From Saprospiraceae bacterium (GTDB lineage: Bacteria > Bacteroidota > Bacteroidia > Chitinophagales > Saprospiraceae): a DNA stretch of 43,974 nt. Position 1 is the stretch's first letter. Each line of letters opens with the position of its first letter. The notes under the pieces were generated by a model. That model had not been told where the DNA came from, did not search any database, and saw only the letters and a list, made by a program, of their open reading frames with translations. The translations under genes were made by a program, and so were the position numbers. The stretch lies in assembly GCA_028282725.1 (NCBI GenBank), contig JANQHF010000050.1, forward strand, positions 1-43,974, in the 5' to 3' direction. Of this stretch, positions 7,970 through 16,243 are shown piece after piece.

Positions 7970-9004
7970 ATGAAAAGACAGATCTATAAATTACGGGCGG
8001 GCAATATAAACCGGTTAAAAATCAGTACGGATCATCTTCCGTTTCCAGGTCCCGGACAGGTCCAAATTAAGATGCAGGCCATCGGGTTAAATTTTGCCGA
8101 TGTCTTTGCCGTACTAGGTTTATATAGTGCAACCCCACAAGGTGAGTTTATTCCCGGCCTGGAATATTCAGGAGAGATCATTGAGGTAGGAGAAGGAGTA
8201 GATCATTATGCTCCCGGACAGAGTGTCATGGGTGTCACAAGGTTTGGAGCGTATGCGAGTCATATCAATATTGGACAGGAATATGTCATACCGCTACCGT
8301 TGAATTGGACCTTCCAGGATGGAGCGTCCTATCTCGTCCAGGTGCTTACGGCTTATTATGGCCTTAAAGTTTTAGGGGACTTGAATGCAAAACAAACTGT
8401 TCTGATCCATTCAGCGGCAGGAGGAGTGGGCATATGGGCAAATAGGATCTGCAAAAAATACAATGCTACTACTATTGGGACTGTCGGCCAGAAAAGCAAG
8501 ATCCGGTTTTGTATGAAGGAAAATTATGATAAGGTCTTCGTCAGAAACGTTGGTTCCTTTAAGCAGGATCTCAGGTCAGCACTCAATGGAAGAACTCTTG
8601 ATATCATCATGGAAAGCATTGGAGGCAAAATTTTAGAAATGGGTTATCATGTCCTGGCGCCAACGGGGCGACTGATCGTATTTGGATCAGCCCATTATGG
8701 TGAGCGAAAGGACCGGCCCGATTATTTCAAGTTGATTCCTAAATACCTGAATCGCCCGCGAATCGATCCACAAAATATGATCAAGGAAAATAAATCGATC
8801 ATGGCTTTTAACCTTATCTATCTATTTGAAAAGACCCAATTAATGCATCAATTACTGGAAGAGTTAAAAGTACTTGACCTGGGAAAACCGATGATAGGAG
8901 AACAATATGATTTTGAGGACTTACCCAACGCAATTCGAAAATTTCAGTCGGGCTTGACTGTGGGAAAGGTTGTTGTGAACCTGGATTCCAAACCTTTGGA
9001 TTAA
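7970..9004 (+). CDS. Zinc-less MDR-family oxidoreductase, quinone reductase/VAT-1-like
   Basis: The 344-residue protein is a medium-chain dehydrogenase/reductase. An N-terminal GroES-like domain has GPGQVQIKMQAIGLNFADV (about 27-45) and GLEYSGEIIEVGEGV (63-77). A Rossmann domain has the NADPH-binding AAGGVG at 149-154. The usual zinc ligands of alcohol dehydrogenases are missing, and the NFAD segment is characteristic of the quinone oxidoreductase/VAT-1 branch. The likely role is NADPH-dependent reduction of quinones or enones. It stands alone on the plus strand, diverging from the flavin reductase gene (120 bases) and converging on the gamma-glutamyltransferase gene. Confidence 0.88.
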   Translation: MKRQIYKLRAGNINRLKISTDHLPFPGPGQVQIKMQAIGLNFADVFAVLGLYSATPQGEFIPGLEYSGEIIEVGEGVDHYAPGQSVMGVTRFGAYASHINIGQEYVIPLPLNWTFQDGASYLVQVLTAYYGLKVLGDLNAKQTVLIHSAAGGVGIWANRICKKYNATTIGTVGQKSKIRFCMKENYDKVFVRNVGSFKQDLRSALNGRTLDIIMESIGGKILEMGYHVLAPTGRLIVFGSAHYGERKDRPDYFKLIPKYLNRPRIDPQNMIKENKSIMAFNLIYLFEKTQLMHQLLEELKVLDLGKPMIGEQYDFEDLPNAIRKFQSGLTVGKVVVNLDSKPLD

Positions 9005-9037
9005 TACCTTTTAATCAATAGGTCATGATCATATATT

Positions 9038-10909
9038 TTACCAACCAATTCCGTAATCCTCTCCATGGTTGCTGCTTCCTCCCCACATAGATCCGTTTGT
9101 CCAGTCAAAGAAGATAGCATTTAATGGACCCGAGGTGCGATCACTTTCCTGTAGACTGTATCCCATTGCACGTAATTCTTTCCTCGTCCAATAAGGAGTC
9201 GAACTGTGGAGCAACATCCTTCCCGGACGCACTTCATGTTGCCCAAATGATCCTCTCATTTGAAAGCTATTCATATTTGCTGCTTCAACCGCCTCCTGTA
9301 CATTCATTCCAAATTCAACCATGTTCAGGAAAAACTGCAGAGAATTCTGGTCTTGACTGTCTCCGCCCTGGACGGCAAAGGATATATAGGGCTTACCATC
9401 CTTTAAAGCCATACTTGGAGTCAGGGTTGCTCTCGGACGTTTTCCGGGTTCGACAACATTGAATGGGTTATCAGACTCTTTCAGGACAAAACTTTGCATT
9501 CTCTGACTGAGACCGATGCCTGTGTTCCCTGCCACTACTGCGGGCACCCAACCCCCACTTGGAGTAATGGATACCACCCAGCCTTCAGCATCTGCTGCCT
9601 GGATCGACGTTGTTCCAAGATAGAACATTTCGTCCCCGGCAAATTCTTCTGAACGTGTGCCAGGAAGGTCAAGGGCAGAAGTTGCCTTGTTTGACCATTC
9701 TTCCAGAAGATCAAGAAACGGGTTGATTTCATCCTGGAATGGATAGGGATCTCCGGGTTTGACTCCTTCATCATTTTTATCCCAGTTTATCTGTTTGACG
9801 CGTTCTCTCGCATATTCTTTTGATAACAAACCCTCCATAGGTTCCTTTGGCTCGAAATAGGGATCTCCGTAATAGAAATCCCGATCAGCAAAAGCCATGT
9901 TCATGACCTGGTACAACATGTGCAGGTACCTGGTTGAGTTATAAGGCATTGTTGAAAGATCCATTCCTTCGATCATGTTGAGGGCCTGTAGCATCACCGG
10001 ACTTTGAACCCAGGAAGTCAACTTGTAGACGTCAATACCCTTATAATTCGTCACTTCCGGCTCCTCAATATATACCTGCCATTGATCAAGATCCTCCATA
10101 GTGATCAATCCTCCTTGTTCTTGTGTCCCGCGGACGATCTCCTGTGCTATATCACCTCTGTAGAAGCGGTCGTAGGCAGCATATATCGCTTCTTTTCGGG
10201 ATTTTCCTTCATCAAGCGCGTTCTTTTCAGCTTCAACGAGTTTGGTCAATGTTTGATACAAATCCTCCTGGACGAAAATCTCACCAGCATTCGGGGCTTC
10301 ACGCTCCTCTCCGGGGTGTGTCAGATAAATTTCTTTGGAATATGGCCATTCCTTGATGCGCTCTTTATTGCGTTCGATCGCATTGGCTGTTTGTGCTTCG
10401 ATAGGATATCCCAAAGCCATTTCCATAGCAGGCGCCAAGACCTCCGACAAAGACATGGTACCCCATTCAGCCAACATGGTCATCAAGCCACCAGGAGTGC
10501 CAGGAGTAACAGCCGCCAGGGGACCATATTGAGGGGGGAAATTCATTTCCTTATCTAAAAAGAAATCGGCCGTTGCACCTGTTGGAGCAACACCCAAGGC
10601 ATTGATACCAATCACTTTTTGAGTTTTAGGATTGTAAATGAGTGCCTGTGTTTCTCCGCCCCAACTCAGGACATCCCACATGGTTGAGGTCGCTGCGAGC
10701 ATAGCACATGAAGCATCGATTGCATTCCCTCCCCTGGAGAAAATCATAGCTCCGGCGGTTGCCCCGAGGGGTTTGCCTGTAATTGCCATCCACTTCTTGG
10801 CATGTAAAACAGGTTTCTGTGTTCGCTGTCCGGATAATATATTCGGGCCAAGGATTAGTAGTGCTGCTATGAAAATCAGCGTACGTTTCATGATTCTGAT
10901 GGTATTCAT
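9038..10909 (-). CDS. ggt: Gamma-glutamyltransferase (glutathione hydrolase), exported
   Basis: The 623-residue protein belongs to the gamma-glutamyltranspeptidase Ntn-hydrolase family. The autocleavage site and nucleophile are Thr433 in GTTSIQAADAEG, followed by the PSGGW and GKRPRATLTPSM segments expected in the small subunit. The large-subunit start shows GATAGAMIFSRGGNAIDA at about 49-66. A signal peptide precedes this, so the mature enzyme is periplasmic. It would cleave gamma-glutamyl bonds, for example in glutathione. The first ATG (10909) and an internal ATG (10891, giving MKRTLIF) are both plausible starts. It is transcribed away from a 540-base region without genes. Confidence 0.92.
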   Translation of the reverse strand: MNTIRIMKRTLIFIAALLILGPNILSGQRTQKPVLHAKKWMAITGKPLGATAGAMIFSRGGNAIDASCAMLAATSTMWDVLSWGGETQALIYNPKTQKVIGINALGVAPTGATADFFLDKEMNFPPQYGPLAAVTPGTPGGLMTMLAEWGTMSLSEVLAPAMEMALGYPIEAQTANAIERNKERIKEWPYSKEIYLTHPGEEREAPNAGEIFVQEDLYQTLTKLVEAEKNALDEGKSRKEAIYAAYDRFYRGDIAQEIVRGTQEQGGLITMEDLDQWQVYIEEPEVTNYKGIDVYKLTSWVQSPVMLQALNMIEGMDLSTMPYNSTRYLHMLYQVMNMAFADRDFYYGDPYFEPKEPMEGLLSKEYARERVKQINWDKNDEGVKPGDPYPFQDEINPFLDLLEEWSNKATSALDLPGTRSEEFAGDEMFYLGTTSIQAADAEGWVVSITPSGGWVPAVVAGNTGIGLSQRMQSFVLKESDNPFNVVEPGKRPRATLTPSMALKDGKPYISFAVQGGDSQDQNSLQFFLNMVEFGMNVQEAVEAANMNSFQMRGSFGQHEVRPGRMLLHSSTPYWTRKELRAMGYSLQESDRTSGPLNAIFFDWTNGSMWGGSSNHGEDYGIGW

Positions 10910-11459
10910 TCGTTAAAAAAGGTTGAGTTTAGCCCCATTTATAAGTAGAACTTCAACATTTACTGTTTGCTTCCCAAGTTACATGAACTTGACCACAGGC
11001 ACAAAATCCTTGACCGATCAAAAACACAATCGAGATTATAAAAGATCAAAAAAAGGACATGGTTTTATCATAGAGGTGTACCAAAGATTACAATAGAAAA
11101 CCACATGCCGGCCGGACCACTAAGTGTTGCCGAAACTTACCCGGATTGTCTTGGTTGCGGCATCAGGTTCATAACTTTCCGTAATTCCAGTAATTTTATA
11201 GCTTGAGAATTTTATTCAGTCGTTGTTTGTGAATTAATGGAGTCATAAAGACACCTTATCATCACATTTAGTGATCGGGCCATGACAGCCTATTTGCTTT
11301 TCATCTTAAGCATCGTAACTGACACCTAAATCTTACAGTAAAATGCGAAGTCTATTAAATTTAATGATTTCTGGTATAGGTTTTGGAAACTGATATCACT
11401 TTTTAATTAACCTGGATTCATTCATTAATTCATATCTTCAAAGGCAAAGTTCGAACGTC
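10910..11459. other. 550-base divergent intergenic region, no gene seen
   Basis: This AT-rich stretch separates two divergently transcribed genes and should hold both promoters. I find no RNA gene, repeat or strong hairpin. A near match to the -7 box (TAGGTTTTG, about 11379) precedes the aminotransferase by roughly 70 bases. A 37-codon frame at 10983-11096 is short and lysine-rich with no supporting signal, so I do not call it. Confidence 0.5.
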
Positions 11460-12722
11460 ATGCAAAAAAGAACGTTTTTGAAAAGCCTGACAGGCCTGGC
11501 AGTTGCTCCTTCTTTCTTTAAAGAACTCGATAAGTGGAACCTACTATTGGATCAGCAAACTCCAGAGGAGGTAGCCCGAAATGAGGAATATTGGGCTGTG
11601 GTGAGAAGCGGCTACAGGCTGAAACCGGAGTATATCAACCTGGAAAACGGCTACTACTGTTTCATTCCCCAGGAAACTCTTGACAAATACATTGATCATG
11701 CACGCCATGTCAACTATCAGGGCTCTTATTATATGCGCACGGTGCAGGTGGATAATAAGAGGAAAGCCGCAGCGCGATTGGCCAGGTTCATCGGAGCTGA
11801 TTCCAATGAAGTCGTATTGACGAGGAATACCACAGAATCCTTGGATTTGATCATTGGAGGAGTTCGTTGGAATGAAGGAGACGAAGCTGTATATGCGCAG
11901 CAGGATTATGGAGCCATGCGCAACATGTTCAAATTGCAGGAAAGACGCCATGGAATTAAATGCAAGGTCGTTTCCGTGCCTAATCATCCCAAAAATGATG
12001 AAGAAATTGTCGATCTGTATGCTTCGGCAATTAATTCAAAAACGCGTCTTTTAATGGTCTGTCACATGATCAACATCACCGGTCATATTTTACCGATCAG
12101 AAAGATCTGTGATATGGCACATGATAAGGGAGTCAATGTAATGGTTGACGGAGCTCATGCCGTAGGTCATATTGATTTTGACATCAATGATCTGAATTGT
12201 GACTATTATGGTTCAAGTCTCCACAAGTGGTTAAGCGTACCACTGGGTTCGGGAATGCTGTATGTCAAAGAAGGAAAGGCGTCCGGACTTTGGCCTTTGT
12301 TGGCTAGTGGAAATAAAAATGAAAATGACATCTATAGATTGAATCATACAGGCACACATCCGGCTCATACGGATCTTGCTGTCAATGATGCCCTGGACTA
12401 TATTCGTAGAATCGGTATGAAGAGAAAGGAAGCCCGGCTTCGGTATATCCAGAGATATTGGAGTGACAAGGTCCGCGAAATTCCAGGCATCAATGTAAAT
12501 ACACCCCGCGATGAATGGCGATCCTGTGGCATTGCCAATGTGGGTCTCGACAATATGACACCCCATGAGATGGCTAAAAGATTAATGGAACAATATGATA
12601 TCTGGACGGTAGCTATCAATGAACCGCCGGTTGTGGGTTGCAGGATTACGCCCAATATCTATACTTCAATTGAGGAGCTGGATATTTTTGTTGATGCACT
12701 GAAAGAAATGTCAAGGACATAA
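11460..12722 (+). CDS. Class-V aminotransferase-fold PLP enzyme with Tat-type leader
   Basis: The 420-residue protein is a fold-type I PLP enzyme of the class-V/IscS-like group (isopenicillin N epimerase-like). The PLP-binding features are Asp230 and His233 in VDGAHAVG and the Schiff-base Lys256 in SSLHKWL; TRNTTES near 121-127 probably binds the phosphate. The N-terminus is KRTFLKSLTGLAVAPSF, a Tat-like signal with Lys-Arg instead of Arg-Arg, which suggests export of the folded holoenzyme. Whether it is an epimerase, lyase or transaminase cannot be told. A paralogue with the same architecture is at 29865. The gene stands alone and ends before a terminator. Confidence 0.88.
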   Translation: MQKRTFLKSLTGLAVAPSFFKELDKWNLLLDQQTPEEVARNEEYWAVVRSGYRLKPEYINLENGYYCFIPQETLDKYIDHARHVNYQGSYYMRTVQVDNKRKAAARLARFIGADSNEVVLTRNTTESLDLIIGGVRWNEGDEAVYAQQDYGAMRNMFKLQERRHGIKCKVVSVPNHPKNDEEIVDLYASAINSKTRLLMVCHMINITGHILPIRKICDMAHDKGVNVMVDGAHAVGHIDFDINDLNCDYYGSSLHKWLSVPLGSGMLYVKEGKASGLWPLLASGNKNENDIYRLNHTGTHPAHTDLAVNDALDYIRRIGMKRKEARLRYIQRYWSDKVREIPGINVNTPRDEWRSCGIANVGLDNMTPHEMAKRLMEQYDIWTVAINEPPVVGCRITPNIYTSIEELDIFVDALKEMSRT

Positions 12723-12740
12723 TTCTGTGCTATAAAGTAA

Positions 12741-12775
12741 AAAAGGCTGCCTTTGTGGAAGAACAGCCCTTTTCT
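12741..12775. terminator. Bidirectional intrinsic terminator
   Basis: GGCTG at 12745-12749 pairs with CAGCC near 12764-12768, with partial extra pairing inside. On the plus strand it is followed by CTTTTCT and ends the aminotransferase transcript. On the minus strand the stem is followed by a clean run of six or more T, a strong terminator for anything transcribed leftward, such as the small ORF at 12821-12931. Confidence 0.7.
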
Positions 12776-12820
12776 CTCAACCTTTGATTCGTTGCAGTTC
12801 GAATCAAGACGACGAGTTAA

Positions 12821-12931
12821 TTACGATACTAAACCGAATGAAATGATTCCTGTATAGCTTGCAATCGCAAGGATTAACAATGCTTTTCTGATGTGATGCG
12901 AAAGGTTCATAGTTTTCATACATGTATTCAT
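12821..12931 (-). CDS. Putative small membrane protein, 36 residues
   Basis: This minus-strand frame encodes 36 residues: a short N-terminus with several Met (possible starts at residues 1, 5 and 8), a basic patch SHHIRK, then a hydrophobic stretch ALLILAIASYTGIISFGLV that could span the membrane. Support comes from the strong minus-strand terminator at 12741-12775 and an intervening inverted repeat (12784-12791 with 12800-12807). The upstream GGAG is about 15 bases from the first ATG, further than usual. I recognise no family. It could instead be an untranslated small RNA. Confidence 0.4.
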   Translation of the reverse strand: MNTCMKTMNLSHHIRKALLILAIASYTGIISFGLVS

Positions 12932-13058
12932 GATGATTGCTTCAAATCTCCATCATCTTTCTATTTTGACCAATTTAGTACGACCAATGCTTGGGAATAA
13001 TCGATTTTCCGAGCAAAAACTCGATATACCAATACAGAACTTGTCATCCGGGTATATC

Positions 13059-13066
13059 TATATTTG
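13059..13066 (+). promoter_or_regulatory. Bacteroidota -7 promoter box before pheT
   Basis: TATATTTG matches the TAnnTTTG -7 element of the primary sigma factor in Bacteroidota. It lies 18 bases before the chosen pheT start, so the leader would be only about ten bases. A TTG at 13041-13043 is a weak -33 candidate with short spacing. The position argues against the longer upstream frame being translated. Confidence 0.5.
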
Positions 13067-13083
13067 CATCTCTAAATGACGAT

Positions 13084-15516
13084 ATGAAGATTTCATTCAA
13101 TTGGTTATCTGACTATGTGGATTTGCCGGTAGGTCCTGAAGAACTTGCTGTGATCATGACCTCCCTTGGTCTGGAAGTAGAAGGAATTGAGAAGGTATTG
13201 AGCATCCCGGGAGGGTTAGAGGGTTTAGTGGTTGGAAAAGTCCTGGAATGTGAAAAACATCCCAATGCGGATCGGCTATCACTGACTACAGTAGATATCG
13301 GAACAGGGGAGCCGTTGCAAATCATATGCGGGGCACCTAACGTTGCTTCAGGTCAAAAGGTTGTTGTAGCCCCTGTTGGTACAACCCTGTACCCGGTCAA
13401 TGGAGAAGCTTTCAAAATAAAAAAAGGCAAGATCCGTGGTGAGATTTCCCAGGGTATGATTTGTGCGGAAGATGAAATTGGAGCAGGGACTGATCGTGAG
13501 GGTATCATCGTGCTTCCTGAAGACCTTCCCATCGGATTTGCTGTAGCCGGGTTTTACGAAGTTGAATCAGATACCATTTATGATATCGCCCTGACTCCGA
13601 ACCGGTCAGATGCTACATCGCACCTGGGAGTTGCCAAAGACTTGTTGGCCTATTTTCGTTTTCATCACGATGGTGAATTAAGTCTTAAGCATCCATCGAT
13701 TGAATATGAGGTGGACAAGGAATTCAAAAAGGAGATAAAAATTGAAATATTCAACAAGGTTCTTTGTCCTCGTTTTTCAGGATTGATTATTGGTGACCTC
13801 AAGATCGGTCCGTCCCCGGCCTGGATGCAACGGAGATTGACTTCCATTGGCGTACGACCCATCAGTAATGTAGTGGATATAACAAATTACGTCCTTCATG
13901 AATATGGGCAACCGCTACATGCATACGATATTTCTAAAATTGCACAAAACAGGATCCATGTCCGGACACTGGATGAGGGTACGATCTTTCGATCATTGGA
14001 CGAGAAGGAGCGAAGGTTGAGTTCTGAGGACCTGATGGTGTGTGATGGAAATGACAAAGGCATGTGCATTGCAGGTGTATTTGGTGGAATCGATAGCGGG
14101 ATTACCGATCAAACGTCTGAGCTATTCCTGGAGGCTGCTTACTTTGAGGCTCGATCTATTCGAAAGACCAGTACCCGCCATGCACTCAGGACGGACGCTG
14201 CCAAGTGTTTTGAAAAGGGAGCAGATCCATCCATGACGGTTGTTGCATTGAAACGGGCGGCGCACCTTCTTACTCATTATGCAGGGGCATCTGTTCGTTC
14301 TGTTCCGCTGGACAGTTATGAGCAAGAAATAAAACCAAAGGCCATTGAAGTCAGGGGAACACGGATCAATCGGATCATTGGCCGTGAAATTGATCCCGAA
14401 GATGTCGAACGCATATTTGAGGCATTGGAAATTAGGTTGCTCGAAAAGACAGATACGGCCTACACCGTCAGCATTCCAACCAACAAAGCAGATGTCACTC
14501 GTGAAATTGATGTCATAGAAGAAATATTGCGGATTTACGGGTTCAACAATATCCCCGTACCTGAACGATTGACCACGTCCATTACAAATACCCAGAAACT
14601 GGACATTGTTAAATTGCGGGGAATTTTGTCTTCCCTGTTATTGAATAAGGGATTCAATGAGACTAAGGCAATTTCATTGATTTCGTCATCAGCTTATGGC
14701 GGTATGGAGATTCCGGAATCTCAGATGGTAAAGGTGAATAACACCAGCAATATACAATTGGATGCAATGAGACCGGAGATGCTCATGTCGGCAATGTATA
14801 CAGTACAACATAACATCTACCGTCAACAAAAGAATCTATCCTTTTTCGAGAATGGCTATTCCTATTTAAGAAACGGTGATGGTTTTAATGAAACCGAATG
14901 GGTAACCGTATTTATTTCCGGTGAGAAAGGAAATGAAAGTTGGAAAGAAGAAGCCAGGTTAGCAGACTTCTTTGATCTGAAAACAATTGTTGAATCGATC
15001 CTGGATCGATTGGGAATCGAGAATTTCCTGGTAAGTGAAATTGCTGATCATCGATTTCACTTCGGACTGCGATATCATCAAGGTGAAAGAACACTTGCTA
15101 ATTGTGGTGCCGTACATGAAGCATTCAGGAAAAAGGTGGATATCAACCAGGACGTATTCTATGCGGAATTGAGCATGAAGGGATTGTTGGATGCAGCACC
15201 AAAGTCATCTACATCTGTAGCTGATATACCAAAATATCCTGTTAGCAAGAGAGACTTGTCCATAGTACTTCCAGAAAATATTAAATATGACCAGGTAGAA
15301 AGCATCATTCGCCAAAATGGCGGATCACTGGTAAAACATGTGGGTTTGTTTGACGTATATCAGGATAAAAATCTAAGTGATCAGGGAAATAAGTCATTTG
15401 CAGTAAGTCTTACTTTCGGAGATGACGAAAAAAATCTGAAGGATAAGGTAGTTGACAAAATAGTCGCGAAGATCGTATCCACTCTTCAAAATGAGCTTGG
15501 AGCAAGGCTTAGATAA
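13084..15516 (+). CDS. pheT: Phenylalanine--tRNA ligase beta subunit
   Basis: The 810-residue protein is the beta chain of the alpha2-beta2 enzyme that charges tRNA-Phe. Domains in order are the N-terminal MKISFNWLSDYVD segment, an EMAP/OB-like tRNA-binding domain (GLVVGKVLECEKHPNADRLS, about 45-64), the B3/B4 editing region, the B5 domain, the core with RPEMLMSAM, and the C-terminal anticodon-binding fold (KYPVSKRDLSIVLP, then GLFDVYQ). The frame is open upstream to 12991, but MKISFNWL is the family's usual start and a promoter box lies just before it. pheS is not in the window. It leads the cell-division and rny genes. Confidence 0.97.
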   Translation: MKISFNWLSDYVDLPVGPEELAVIMTSLGLEVEGIEKVLSIPGGLEGLVVGKVLECEKHPNADRLSLTTVDIGTGEPLQIICGAPNVASGQKVVVAPVGTTLYPVNGEAFKIKKGKIRGEISQGMICAEDEIGAGTDREGIIVLPEDLPIGFAVAGFYEVESDTIYDIALTPNRSDATSHLGVAKDLLAYFRFHHDGELSLKHPSIEYEVDKEFKKEIKIEIFNKVLCPRFSGLIIGDLKIGPSPAWMQRRLTSIGVRPISNVVDITNYVLHEYGQPLHAYDISKIAQNRIHVRTLDEGTIFRSLDEKERRLSSEDLMVCDGNDKGMCIAGVFGGIDSGITDQTSELFLEAAYFEARSIRKTSTRHALRTDAAKCFEKGADPSMTVVALKRAAHLLTHYAGASVRSVPLDSYEQEIKPKAIEVRGTRINRIIGREIDPEDVERIFEALEIRLLEKTDTAYTVSIPTNKADVTREIDVIEEILRIYGFNNIPVPERLTTSITNTQKLDIVKLRGILSSLLLNKGFNETKAISLISSSAYGGMEIPESQMVKVNNTSNIQLDAMRPEMLMSAMYTVQHNIYRQQKNLSFFENGYSYLRNGDGFNETEWVTVFISGEKGNESWKEEARLADFFDLKTIVESILDRLGIENFLVSEIADHRFHFGLRYHQGERTLANCGAVHEAFRKKVDINQDVFYAELSMKGLLDAAPKSSTSVADIPKYPVSKRDLSIVLPENIKYDQVESIIRQNGGSLVKHVGLFDVYQDKNLSDQGNKSFAVSLTFGDDEKNLKDKVVDKIVAKIVSTLQNELGARLR

Positions 15517-15561
15517 TCCTTAAATTAAGTAGTCAAATTTCTGAAATTATCAAAAAAGGAG

Positions 15562-15569
15562 TACCTTTT
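15562..15569 (+). promoter_or_regulatory. Possible -7 box before the coiled-coil gene
   Basis: TACCTTTT differs from TAnnTTTG only in the last base and lies about 15 bases before the ATG at 15584, in a 67-base gap after pheT. It could give an internal promoter for the coiled-coil gene, zapA and rny. Confidence 0.3.
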
Positions 15570-15583
15570 ATCCATATAATCGT

Positions 15584-15871
15584 ATGAAGCAATTATTGAC
15601 CAGAATTTCTGGACTTGAAGAGTCTGTACGAATGGTGGTGGATCGCATTGCAGCTCTAAAAGAAGAGAATGACAAACTTTCCATCGAAAATAATCGTTTA
15701 CATACAGAATTAAATCAACTGAGAAAAAGCGGCTTAGGACATTCATCGAAAGATGAATACAGTGAAGGTACTAACGTAATGACTAACAAAAGTGATATAG
15801 ATATTGATCTGATAAAAAATGAATTAGATCAATGTATTGAGGAAATCGAGGCCTGTCTCGAAGTTTTGTAG
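15584..15871 (+). CDS. Small coiled-coil protein upstream of zapA
   Basis: The 95-residue protein begins with a heptad-patterned coiled coil (about residues 5-48, with LKEENDKLSIENNRLHTELNQL), then a polar linker, and ends in an acidic amphipathic helix. It resembles ZapB-like division accessory proteins in size and form, but I cannot claim homology. The next gene, zapA, starts three bases after its stop, so they are likely co-translated. ZapA-type proteins organise FtsZ, and a coiled-coil partner would fit. Cytoplasmic; no signal or membrane segment. Confidence 0.8.
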   Translation: MKQLLTRISGLEESVRMVVDRIAALKEENDKLSIENNRLHTELNQLRKSGLGHSSKDEYSEGTNVMTNKSDIDIDLIKNELDQCIEEIEACLEVL

Positions 15872-15873
15872 AG

Positions 15874-16161
15874 ATGAGTGAAGAATTCAGCGTAGTAAAT
15901 GTGAACGTTTTAGGCAGGGACTATCCCGTGAAATGTACACCTGTCGAGGCAGAGGCTCTGAAAAAAGTTGAAAAGGAATTAGGTCAACAACTCAATCAAT
16001 ATCGACTTAAATATGTACAACTTGACAAACAAGACTGTTTGTCCATGGCACTTATAGAAACCCGTATGGAGGAAATGCCCTCCAAGGAAAATGAACTAAT
16101 CAACGAGTGCATAAGTACAATTGATCACTTGGAGTCAATGTTAGCTCCCTTCATTTCTTAG
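15874..16161 (+). CDS. zapA: Cell division protein ZapA
   Basis: The 95-residue protein has the ZapA layout: an N-terminal beta segment (VVNVNVLGRDYPVKC) with the usual ILGREY-type motif, then a helix with EAEALKKVEKEL and a long C-terminal helix for dimer and tetramer assembly. ZapA cross-links FtsZ filaments at midcell. It lies three bases after the coiled-coil gene and 82 bases before rny, a gene order common in Bacteroidota and consistent with the assignment. Confidence 0.88.
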   Translation: MSEEFSVVNVNVLGRDYPVKCTPVEAEALKKVEKELGQQLNQYRLKYVQLDKQDCLSMALIETRMEEMPSKENELINECISTIDHLESMLAPFIS

Positions 16162-16243
16162 CTGTCTTTTCTCATTATAATCAAGGTGTGTTCTGTGGAA
16201 AGTACATCGGTCCGCACCAATTAAAAATATATAATTGACAGAT

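Noticed and set aside
10983-11096. 37-codon plus-strand frame in the 550-base divergent region
   Set aside because: Short, lysine-rich, no ribosome-binding site or terminator, and no membrane segment or motif.
12784-12807. GTTCGAATC, resembling a tRNA T-arm
   Set aside because: It is one side of an eight-base hairpin; no acceptor stem, D-arm or anticodon arm can be placed around it.
16162-16243. Possible 6S RNA between zapA and rny
   Set aside because: The gap is 82 bases, too short for a 6S RNA of about 180 bases, and no long hairpin is visible.
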